A DNA stretch of 64,000 nucleotides, taken from contig JABVXU010000003.1 in assembly GCA_013365365.1 (NCBI GenBank), positions 1 to 64,000 of the forward strand, in the 5' to 3' direction. Positions 13,782 to 23,861 of this stretch are shown here, piece after piece. A model generated the notes under the pieces. That model had not been told where the DNA came from. It worked only from the letters and a program-made list of their open reading frames with translations, and ran no database searches. Source of the DNA: Cruorifilaria tuberocauda (taxonomy: Eukaryota; Nematoda; Chromadorea; Rhabditida; Onchocercidae). Each line of letters opens with the position of its first letter. Position 1 is the first letter of the stretch. The position numbers and the translations under genes were made by a program.

Positions 13782-13803
13782 CTCAAACTTGGGTAATTAA
13801 ACC
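13782..13803 (-). repeat. exact copy of nematode spliced leader SL1
   Basis: Read on the minus strand the 22 bases are GGTTTAATTACC followed without a break by CAAGTTTGAG, the canonical SL1 exon. It is directly preceded by AATAAA and followed by GTGAAATCC. I see no Sm-binding site (AATTTTGG type) and no SL-RNA-like stem within the next 100 nt, so a working SL RNA gene is unlikely. An SL relic in a retroposed or retroelement sequence fits better. Confidence 0.9.
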
Positions 13804-13839
13804 TTTATTCTGGCAGGTAATTAAACCTTTATTCTTACA
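13792..13839 (-). repeat. 24-bp tandem duplication containing AATAAA plus the first 12 nt of SL1
   Basis: Two 24-bp units, 13816-13839 and 13792-13815, differ at two bases. Each ends AGAATAAAGGTTTAATTACC on the minus strand, that is a polyadenylation hexamer fused to the first half of SL1. Only the second unit continues into the rest of the leader. Confidence 0.9.
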
Positions 13840-14175
13840 GAACATTAATATAATAGTTCTAACAATTCTACAACCTAGTGGACAGTTTAAATATCAATAG
13901 GGCAACAACGGAAGAGGGAGCCCAAATTTACTGTTTAGTTGACCCACCTCACCTCTTGAGGAAAATTCTTAGCAATGCTGCTGATGCTTAGGACTTCCTT
14001 ATTCTGGTGGAGGGCGGGCTATGTATAGTTTACACATTACAACACGGAGGTTTTGTCTGTACAGATACAGACAAAGCGTACCATTTACAATGTTAAATCA
14101 ATTCAGAGGATTTTATTAGTCTTTATCTTCTTCACAATTTCATAAATAAAACTTGTAAACAAGGAACACACAGTT
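13840..14175 (-). other. possible retroelement 3' tail / LTR-like segment
   Basis: This stretch lies between the stop of the DUF5641 relic and the SL1 copy on the minus strand. A purine run AAGAGGTGAGGTGGG at about 13943-13959 could be a polypurine tract, which would put a 3' LTR start just after it. The assignment is inference. No second LTR copy was recognised in the window. Confidence 0.3.
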
Positions 14176-14500
14176 TTAGTTTACAACGTAAAGACCAGAG
14201 CATAGGATTTTGAATTTCTTCGGTTTTCTTTGCGACTTCAGCTTCGAAAGCGAAAAGAGTTTAGAATCTAGACTTTCCAAGCCTGAGATCTCTAAAAGAT
14301 ATGGATGTCCGATAGCGCGGATCAATCGTATACCTTTGGTATCCCCATAGCGGCAGATCAACAAAGTCCATCCTTTCCCTCGATCAACTTCTCTACTGCA
14401 CCCCATTTTCCAGGAATTTCTAGGACCTTCTCCTTTCAATAATACAACGTCGCCATTGATTGGCTTTCATCGCATGTGACTGCGAGGAATTGGAAGAATT
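14176..14500 (-). pseudogene. BEL/Pao LTR retrotransposon relic, DUF5641 end of integrase
   Basis: The frame reads GDVVLLKGEGPRNSWKMG, then RLIRAIGHPYLLEI, which matches the DUF5641 domain that closes the Pol polyprotein of BEL/Pao retrotransposons (usual form GDVVLL...PR..WK.G, then a basic R-x-hydrophobic-x-PLE block). Upstream the same frame carries a TGA (RSHMR then stop then KPINGDVV), and no integrase core or reverse transcriptase is readable further upstream. The copy is therefore truncated and dead. It ends with a TAA at 14176-14178. It lies on the same strand as the host genes, between aph-1 and nmd-3. Confidence 0.75.
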
Positions 14501-15234
14501 GAGAAAATGAACGCAAAGACTACATAAAACTTGACAATGATGTAACGTGTTTGAAAATTCGTAGAGCTGTCATTACTCCGTTTTCGTTGCCGTAATTATC
14601 ATGAAATTCAATTGTATAATGACAGGAATATGTCCTGAAAAGCATTTGACAAGTTAAAACATTTTCAACTGACATCGTTGTGAATGCGGAGAAATTGAAG
14701 TTGTTTGATGATTCAGCGGAACCTTAATTGTCGTATGTTGATCAAGCATCAAATATTCTTGAATTGAATCAAATAGATCAATTCATAGAAAAGTTTTTTA
14801 TTGGATCCTTAAAACTTATTCACTATTTCAACCCCACTATTCTACACCATAAAGTTTATATTACTGAAGAATCCTTAAGAAGTTTCTCAACGCGATAATC
14901 GGAAAAAATATACCAGAGAATATGATGAAGCAATTATTAAGACCCAAATGAGTGAGCAACTCGATAGTTCTATGTATGATACCGGCTTTTACGGAGCACT
15001 GTTGTCTGTTTCATTGAGATTAATCTCTGTTGACGATTAAATAAAACGGAGTACAACTTTATTTAGAGAGAGAAATGAAGCTCAGAAGAGATCATACGGT
15101 AAAAGCGGACTCACAGACATCACAATGGCATTAAAACACAGGAATTAGGATAGCAACAAAGAGTTTTTTCTTCGCTCATCATGAACAACATTTCCTTAAA
15201 GCTAAAATCTTTTGCTTTGAGAGAAAATCTTGAA
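14501..15234. other. gap between aph-1 and the retroelement relic
   Basis: No gene recognised. The stretch at about 14930-15060 is less AT-rich and contains an AATAAA (plus strand, about 15040) with two similar short motifs, ACGGAGCAC and ACGGAGTAC. It could be further decayed mobile-element DNA but I cannot show it. Confidence 0.4.
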
Positions 15235-15240
15235 TTTATT
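15235..15240 (-). terminator. polyadenylation signal AATAAA of aph-1
   Basis: AATAAA on the minus strand about 76 nt beyond the aph-1 stop codon, a usual distance for a nematode 3' UTR. Confidence 0.6.
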
Positions 15241-15315
15241 AACAGATGAAAGGGTATTGGGGCGCTGAAATGTTACTAAACAAAACTAAATCACATAGGG
15301 AATACATCGATTAAG

Positions 15316-16953
15316 TTATGTAGAAATATGAAGTGTGTCACATCTATCATGGGCAAGATTTCCATGTCTGGAAATGAAAGCACCCGTAGATTCCGAGCTG
15401 GAGCTTTTTACACATAGCAGTCTATAAAATGCTAACTTCGTTTTGCTTTTTAATATTGACCAAGTTATATCCATAACCAAGAATGAGATCACTGCATTTA
15501 CCAGTACGATAGCTCCCTGCACGCACATAACTGCTATTTGATATTTCGTTCGATTTCCGAAGCTCTAAAACTACCTTTGTTAAAAAAATGGTTTGATATT
15601 TTTTTATCCTACTGAATAGTATTTTTATCGTCTGTATCATTAAGAAAAAAGCAAAATTATTTATATTTGTAAAATGAAAGATAATTACCAGAGCAGACAT
15701 AGCGTAGTGTGAGGTAACAGCAAAACAAATGCCCATCCACCAAGTGCTTGTTGTTCCTTTTTTATGGCATCCATCCCAGAACAACACGGTCCAGAAGACA
15801 TGACACAATGTGATCATGCATGCTGATATAGAATATGTTATCTGTAAATCTACAACTTACCGCAGCAATTAAAATTAAAAGTGAAATTTCTCAGAATGAA
15901 ATAATTTTGCAGCATCTTTTCTGCATTACCTTCCCATAAAAATTTGCTATGAATACCCTCTTTTCTATATTTTGTTCCATAATGCTTCGGGATTATCTAG
16001 TACTTCTGAGGATGATAAATCTGTTTAGGAAAATTAACAGGGAAATGCTGATCATTGGGGAGAAGCTTGGTTTTGAAGCGATCCGATACATATGGTACAG
16101 TAGCTGGTAAGCCCACAGTACCATGGCCCCAAAAATCAGCGATCACATTGATAATGAGAAACAAAGCTGCCATCATGCCCATTCCCAAACCACATACGGT
16201 GGCCAAGACATGGCGAGCGTGTCGCAAAGTATACACACCAGCTATTCTTTGTCCAGCAACTGACATATGGTTCAGACCCCTGAAGAATATATTAAATGAC
16301 AAGCGGTCTTCAGCAAATACTTAATATGATTACCAAAGAAATACATCCGCAATAAATGGTTTAGCTATTTTGATAGAAAGGGAAGGAAATTACTTGTAAT
16401 AAAATAACCATTACAAATATAGGAGAAATACTAAAGTTTCCTTATATAAGATAACCAGTATTAGTAAGATCAACTGTCAAATCATTTAACAATACTACAG
16501 TCAATGCTGTTTCTATATGCATTATCAGAACTATCACTTTTGTGCCTTTTTTAAAAGAATGAAATGAAGAAGTCTGGCTCCCTCCTGCAGTGCAACAGAA
16601 ACAGCTATTGCAAAAATCAGATGCTCTCTGAAGGGTACCATTGCGAACCACACACATGCTGACAATAGTAACGACAAAAGCCAAAAAAATGCACTGAAAT
16701 CAAACGGAATGAACGAAATACTGAAAAGCAAGATAAGTAACATTTACTAGAATCTATTCGAAGCAAATATTAATCACCGTAATGTTATAATATAGAAGAC
16801 AATAGATACAACTGAAAATTACCGAGAGCTTAAAACATACCCCAACACAAAGAGTATTATTCGCAAAGGATCACCGGCAATTACCCGTCGAAAGATAACT
16901 ACTGAAGGTGAGAATGCGATGAGTAAATATCCAATACCCGCTAATACCGCCAT
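15316..16953 (-). CDS. aph-1: gamma-secretase subunit APH-1
   Basis: APH-1 is the seven-pass scaffold of gamma-secretase, the protease that cleaves Notch and APP-type membrane proteins. Five exons give a complete 286-aa protein, near the family's usual 250-310 aa: 16841-16953, 16538-16693, 16090-16279, 15689-15841, 15316-15564. The sequence is strongly hydrophobic throughout. It shows family blocks near the start (AGDPLRIILF, AFFWLLSLLL), the GxxxG helix-packing motif in TM4 (GLGMGMMA, about 120-127), GTVG, and the two functional histidines of TM5 and TM6 (LCHVFW, His about 167; TSHYAMS, His about 198). The ATG lies seven bases after a TTTCAG acceptor. A second donor for exon 3 at about 16037 is also in phase, but would insert residues absent from the family. 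It lies 819 bp downstream of tat-5 on the same strand. Confidence 0.95.
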
Positions 16954-16960
16954 CCAGGTC

Positions 16961-16962
16961 CT
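16961..16962 (-). promoter_or_regulatory. trans-splice acceptor of aph-1
   Basis: The minus strand reads ATATTTCAG, then GACCTGG, then the ATG. The acceptor is strong, with no upstream coding exon of the gene, so it is very probably a spliced-leader site. Confidence 0.7.
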
Positions 16963-17772
16963 GAAATATGTTGCTTTAATAGACTGCCATTATAGACCAT
17001 TACGTCCTGATCTATAATTAGTTCATCATAACTTGAACAATAATGAATTTATGAATCTTTTGTTATTCCACTAACCGTTTCTACAACACCTCCCCATATA
17101 CTTATGATCTCGGAAATACAACAAACTTGGTTCAAATGGCTAAGAATAAATAATATAGTAAAGAAAGATATCGATGTCATTGAATATTTTGATCTGAAAG
17201 GGCAAACAGAAAGCAATTAGTACATTTATTTAATATTGACGGAAATACTCTTAACTACCGACAACATTTATACATGAAGAATTCTTTGTTCAAACAATCA
17301 TTCTGCATATAGTTCATTGAAATTACTTTTCTCCAAACTGAATAATGTGGATGCTGTATAAGTCACCTGGATATTGAATGAAAGCTATATTTATTAACAG
17401 TTATTTGGGTTAAAGACAGGATGGACTACCCGCCCATAATTTGACTGCCACAATCGTCAGCATAATGCTGACAAAATCCGAAATCAACTAAAAAAAGCAA
17501 TAAATTTCATAATAACGAACAAATATCACAGTACATTATACATACATTCATCATACATAACATCAAATATGGTATATGTATTCCATCAAGAGAAGAGAAC
17601 AAATTATATTGTGCTGAAACTGCTGATGACTGACTCCCACTTTAAAGCATTCTTTTCAACGTAAAAAAGTTCTTTTTGCTTATCGTCATACATGGAATCC
17701 AAAGTTTACATCTCTTAAGCAAAGATATGTTAAAATAACATAGAAAAATTTACCATTTCGGAAAGCTTTGAA
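16963..17772. other. gap between tat-5 and aph-1
   Basis: About 810 bp, AT-rich, no further gene recognised. It must contain the tat-5 3' UTR and 3' end signal. No clean AATAAA was found close to the tat-5 stop. Confidence 0.6.
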
Positions 17773-20700
17773 TTAATTCACCTTAGCGTAAGAGGGGGGT
17801 GAAAATCGTCTTCTAAGTGCTTTAATGATATAAAGAGGAAAACATGAAATCGCCGTTATAGCTGTTGTCTTTGATAAAAAAATCCATGTCGTAACAAACT
17901 GACGGTCGAAGAAATTATCAAGTAAGAGAAGGGATCCTGCATATAAACTTAGAGAAAGAGCCTGAAAATAAATGCGAAGAATGACTTTTCGTATTTCAAA
18001 AGCAAATATCAAAATACATATCTCGTTTTTATTGTTCGCTGAAAACTCAATGTATTTCGAATACTAAGAGTTCAGTTTTTAATTTTCAGTCTGGTAATGG
18101 ACTGAACTAAATACTGTTTTGTTTGCATGATATCATGTTGAGGATAAAAAATATAAACCTGAGCAAGCAGCATAGCCCAATGCCAAGTGTGTATGGTAAG
18201 TGCTACCATAATCAGTTCAGTGACAATTAATGCAGTAAAACTGATGGATACAATATGGATGAAGTCGGAATCGAATACAAGCAAGGCGCCATACATAATT
18301 GCTGATCCTGAACAATGACTATCCAGATATTAATAATGCAGGCTTTTTAGAAACAGAATATTATTGTTTATTTAAAGGCCTGACCTTGGTAAATACTTAT
18401 GAGAATCCATATACAGAAAGTTTTGTAAGAGAGAGAACGTCCTTTACCGAGCTCCTTATAGAGCTCGGGATAAGTTAAAGCGTTTAAAGCAGTAACATCC
18501 CGATCGACTACCAGGGAAAATACCGGTAGCATTGTGTACACAGTCGAATATCTGTAGATAGTGTTAGTGCAAAGTTACTAATTAAGTAATCAAAATAACC
18601 AATCAATATAGAAAAAATTTATATCTTATACCAAAATATTAGAAAATATCAGTGGACGATAAACGTTCACAGCAACATATTGGAGGATCGCAAATTATTT
18701 TACCGCAAAAAGATTACTAAAATGTCGGGTTTAAGAATGTAGATGAATTGAATTGGTATCAAGATACTTTACAATAAAAAAAAGAACTCACGCAACCATT
18801 AGTACGCCTTGATACAATGAAACAGAGGCAAAATAAAATACACAGGAGAAAATGGCTTGCATAATCGATATGATAAGACCTGAAAAGAAAAAACCTGTTT
18901 TGAGGGGTTAAAAGAAGTATTGCTAGATTTACCTCTATGCATGACGAATTGAGAAAGTGCACAAGAACGCTTATAACAATAACGCCCGTGAACAAGAAGT
19001 AAGCGACAGATATGAGCAAACTGAGGGATAGAAAAGTCGGCTGCCAATGATGCCTGCTTTCCTAAAAATAATCACATAATTAAAAGGTAGGAAAAACATA
19101 AAATGAAAGAAATGGAAATCTGCAAGTGATATTGTCGTGACAGCTACCCCTAATTTACACAACAGCGTGCTCTGAGAAATAATGCGTTTCATCGTTACCA
19201 TAGAAAAAATTTTTATTGGAAATCGACGTCCCATAACAGTTTGATTGTTCTTTGGTTAAACAGAACTCTGTATTACATATTTAGCGAATAAACGACGCCT
19301 TACTTTATTCATCAATCTTTAATTAACTTTTGTTTGGAATCTCATTCCAACATTTCTCATACTATTTATTTGAAATTGAAATGTTTTTATTTGGTAACTT
19401 TTAAAATGCTTTTTTTAGAGCATTTATTTCTAATTTTGTTGCAAAAAGCGAGTGTTCTTAAAAATGTAAGATGAAAGTTTAGCCTATCAAATCTTTCAAG
19501 TTTCAATGCGTAATGAGTGATGCTTTTAATATTCAGGGACCTTCATGAGCATCAATTCCAATTCCCGCGTGTGCTGCTTGAATCATAGAAACATCGTTAC
19601 CACCATCACCAATAGCAGCTACTCGTAAAGGGGAACGATACTTCCGAAGCAAATTCACGAGTTGAGCCTTCTGTTCTGGTGAACATCTACAGCACACTAC
19701 AGCAGTACATCCACAAATCTGAAATTATTTAAAACGTATAAGCAAACACAATTTACATTTGGCAAACTGAAACCATTAAAAAATACAAAAACAAAAACTC
19801 AGCTGCTTTACTACACAATTTAATAGAAAATCAATGCAAGGCAATCAAGCTTTATCGTCTCCTTGTTCCATAACATTTTTCTGGAAGATGATGATTCAGT
19901 ACTCAAGCTCCTCTTTCCGAAAAGATTGTAGATTAATGAAAGTAGAAAAAAAAAGCAAACGTACAAGTTCCGCTACTTCAGCTTCATAATACTGCAAACA
20001 CACACTTAAAGCAGATCCAGAAAGAACTAATGCCACATCGTTTGTTCTGCAAATGACCAATAAAGCTACGAAGAAAGGAAACAAACAGTGGTTTCCCTTT
20101 TAACCATTCATCTATAATAGCTAGTAAAGACCTTCTCAAAGCATTTAGCTCATTATGAGCATCTATTCTACTCTGTACTTGTCCGAATATATGGACATTG
20201 TCTGTCTTGGAAAAGAGTCCAGACGACTTCGCAATACAAATCGCAGTTTCCAATTTATCCCCAGTCAACATCCAAATTTTGATCCCTGCATTCCGAAGCA
20301 GTTCCAAAGACGTCGTTACTTGATCCTGCAAATCCGATTAGCAAATACTAAAAAGATAATAACTAGTCACCATTCACCTCAGCTTATTAAAGCTGATATT
20401 ATAAAAATACACTACATATATGTTATCTGACAAAAATTAAATAAGACTAATAGAGACCAAGCAACCGAACACCGGTCAGTTCAAAGAACTGATAATACAA
20501 ATTGATATCAATGCATTTCACAAATGCTGTATGATTACTGCTCTACCCACTACTAAGAAACAATAAACAGTACTTGTAATCTATCCTCGACACCAGTTAA
20601 ACAAATTAGCTGCAAATCGGTCTCCAATCGTCTTAGCACTGCAGCCATATGCTCACTTCGATCAACCACCGTCATCTTAGCTTGATGATAGTGCTTTTCG

Positions 20701-23700
20701 AAGTCTGCCAGTTGCTCTACTGACAAAACTTTCTTCGCAACTACCAGAGTACGCAACCCTGCAAAGAATTTGGAAACAAATATTATTTCATTAAATATTA
20801 ATGACAAGCATGAACCTTCTCTCGCCATGTTGCTGCATTCCTCTTCCAACCAGTCGTTATATTGCACCATTCCAGCCATTACCGTATCTGCACCTTTCAT
20901 CAACAAACTAATCTCATCACTCGTCTCATCCTAAATATTTATTAACTGGTCATTACCAAAACAACGCTTGCATTTTGTCACGTTTCAAACGGTGCTCACG
21001 CTCATAACGCCCAAATTAATAACAGACCTTGACAATGATCCCCATCCGTTTTATTTCAGATGTAAATGGAAACAAATGGAGAATTTGGAAACTTTTTGTA
21101 TGACCATTTGAAAGCTGTAGTTGCATTGAAGTGAGATCGCGCTGAGCAAGCCGAACACCCACCTGTTCCGTCCATCGAACGAGTGCAACCTGCAGCATTC
21201 TTCCTTAACACCTATACATATTTATTCTTTAAGATTGCACTGAATATCAAAAATAGACCTCATCAGGACTGGCGGCCTGATAACTGATCTGCCCATTTTC
21301 TTCTGTCGGTGTTACATTATGACAAAGTGCAATTGCTTCTACTGCCATCTGCAGCTTACTAGAAAATGAGTGACGACCGAGTCTGCCAGAGTAAGCTGAC
21401 AACACATGCCGAGAGACATCCTGTAAACTTCCATAAAAAGATGAATTTTATTCATAATCGCTTCTTAATTCTATCATATATAAAATATCAACATCGGTTT
21501 CTATAAAGCAAAAAAGAAAACAAGACACCTCGAAAGCATCGCTGCTGAACGCCACTGTTCCCAAGTGAATCTTTTTGAAACGCATTTCATTCATTGTTAA
21601 TGTCCCTGTTTTGTCAGATAATAAGAATGAAATTCGACCTAGCTCTTCGGGAATGGTGCTACTACGTACAACCGTATCTATAAATTTGAAGAAATACAAA
21701 CAACCTACTGGATATCTCTTTTTTAAAGTAAAAAACAAAAACACATAAATTTTATAACCTTTAATGTTACGGTCCCTTCCGATTTGCCACGAATAAAAGA
21801 GCTTAGCCATGTCTAAGTTGACACGCAATGATATCGGGATTATATACGAGAACAATAGAATGAATCTCATTAAGTATCGATACCTGAAACAAATCTCCAA
21901 TTCCATAGCAATAACACACTAAATTTTGATTCATAGGAATGAATGCAGAATAAAACTACCAATTCTTATCCAATCCCTTCATAGCAACCATAACAGAAGC
22001 TAGCACGACCACAAACAGAAATAATATTTTGGTTAAGTTATTGACCTGAAACCAAAAAAACTGCAAATGCTTCCACACTATTTACAAAATTTCGAAAGAC
22101 GGTTTTCATTTTTAATTTATTATTGGAACATGTTAACTAATCGGTAGAAATATAACAAGATTTAACCTCTATATCAAGTAATCCAACTTTACTTTCCGGT
22201 AATGTGGTATTCATGACAGATCTGGTTTCGCGACCAGTGTACACAACAACACCCACCACACGGCCACTGGCAAGAACCGTGTTAGCCCAAAGAACATTTT
22301 CAACATTTAATGAGCCATCCTGCGTTGAGTCTTCCGAGCTCACCTGAAAACTTTGCAATAAGATATCTTCAATAAGCTAATAACTTTTATTCTAGTGAAT
22401 ATGAAAACAAATAAGAATTGAAGATTTTAGTGAATCAAAAAAAGTGTACATGATCACACCTTGAAAGTGCCCACGAAGTCATGAATATCTTTCTGTGGTT
22501 TTTCGGCATAAATTTCCAGATTAAGATCGAATATGTCCTAAAATGAGATAAGATTTCATATTAAACAAAGCAAAGATATAAAGAGAGTACAAAGCGACGT
22601 ACTTCGTCTAAAACAAGATTCTGAGTAACAGGGACAGCAATCCGTAACTTCCAGTCAGTTTCACCGTCTAACTGATCAGTCCTAATAAAGGAGGCGCCTG
22701 ATTTCTCAGTAGTTCGCAGGAACACTACATCTGCAGGCACACGCTTATCCTTCTGTATAATAATCAAATCGCCGACTTTGATATTCCTGCAACAGGAAGC
22801 AGCAATAATTGATTCTTATTAACAAAAATTAGAAAAAAAGGAAAAGTTATAAAAAAAGACTTACGAGCTCGATATATAGTCGATTCCTTGTGGTGTTAAC
22901 TTTTCATATTTCTCACTATTCAATTCTCGATCTCTCAAGAAGCGAACAAAATCATCCATAGCTTCGCGAATCAATGTTACCGTCAGTACAAAACCCTATA
23001 ACTTTGACAGATAGTTTTTGGTATTATTTAATGAATGTAAAATACTTACCAGTGGTCCCCAATAAGTGATCGGTGCTCCAATCTGAATTGCTGGTATAAA
23101 CTGACTGCAAGCCATTAGCAAAAAGTAAAGATTCAGGAAAAACTTGAACTGTTGAAAAAGAACCTGTAAAACTGTTTATAAAAATACAGCAGACTTCCAG
23201 ACATTGCATATGACATAATATTGTAGATCTAACCAAAGGGACGAAAGTGAAAATGTTGTATTTCTGATTGCATACTGTGTTGGGAGGAAAAGAATGTGCC
23301 GAACCCAATATCGGTCCATGGCCAACTCTTATTGTTCGAGAATGCAACGTGCGTCGCCTACGGAGGAAATTCCAACAGCATCTGAAAATTCCAAATTAAT
23401 TTTTGGAAGGGCAGGTTTCATCGAACTGTTTATTATAATGGAAATTCCTCATAACGACAAATTTCCATTCCACTTACAAACTTAAATGTCTGTTGCAGAT
23501 CTATAGGTGATACTCTGAGCTTTCCGCGGTATGCATTATTTCTCTTCTTAGCAATATTATGTAGGAGAAAGGAAAAATTATAATTTTTCTATAATCTCTA
23601 ACTAGAAATAGATTCATGAGAACCGAAGGTTTGCAGGTGAAATTCTGGAAAACTCGTTATTGTGGAGACAACAAACTTTAACATGATGGTATCGAAAAAT

Positions 23701-23861
23701 CCCGTGAAACGATTCACTGTGGAGGACGGCGAGGTACTTGCTAGAGGCAACAGAAAGATGTCGTCCCTGCTGGTACTCGCGACCGACTCGCTCATCAGTG
23801 GTCGAGACTCCTCCAACCGTATTTTCGTTTCTGCAGATCCAAGTCCACGACTATAGCGCAT
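17773..23861 (-). CDS. tat-5: P4-type ATPase of the ATP9/Neo1 class (phospholipid flippase)
   Basis: Membrane ATPase of the subgroup that in C. elegans keeps phosphatidylethanolamine off the outer leaflet and limits vesicle shedding. Twenty-two exons give a complete 1058-aa model, the usual length: 23677-23861, 23234-23381, 23050-23163, 22865-22995, 22603-22786, 22460-22537, 22167-22343, 21960-22045, 21759-21883, 21529-21677, 21259-21420, 21028-21189, 20816-20930, 20574-20758, 20132-20325, 19965-20046, 19541-19718, 18933-19061, 18792-18879, 18385-18551, 18159-18307, 17773-17961. Key motifs are all present: actuator DGET (LDGETDWKL), phosphorylated Asp in DKTGTLT (about D431), [10 protein letters not shown], and hinge GDGGND (about 796-801). 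The last membrane helices end in [13 protein letters not shown]. The class is set by [15 protein letters not shown] and the short N-terminus. The ATG is the first after an in-frame TAA about 40 nt upstream. Exon 1 past its middle is the least certain part. Confidence 0.97.

Noticed and set aside
13640..13803. Working SL RNA gene
   Set aside because: The leader is followed by GTGAAATCC, but I found no Sm site and no stem-loops of the right size in the next 100 nt, and there is no 5S rRNA nearby.
18452..18473. Perfect 8-bp inverted repeat CCGAGCTC/GAGCTCGG
   Set aside because: It lies inside a tat-5 exon and is explained by the conserved peptide PELYKELG.
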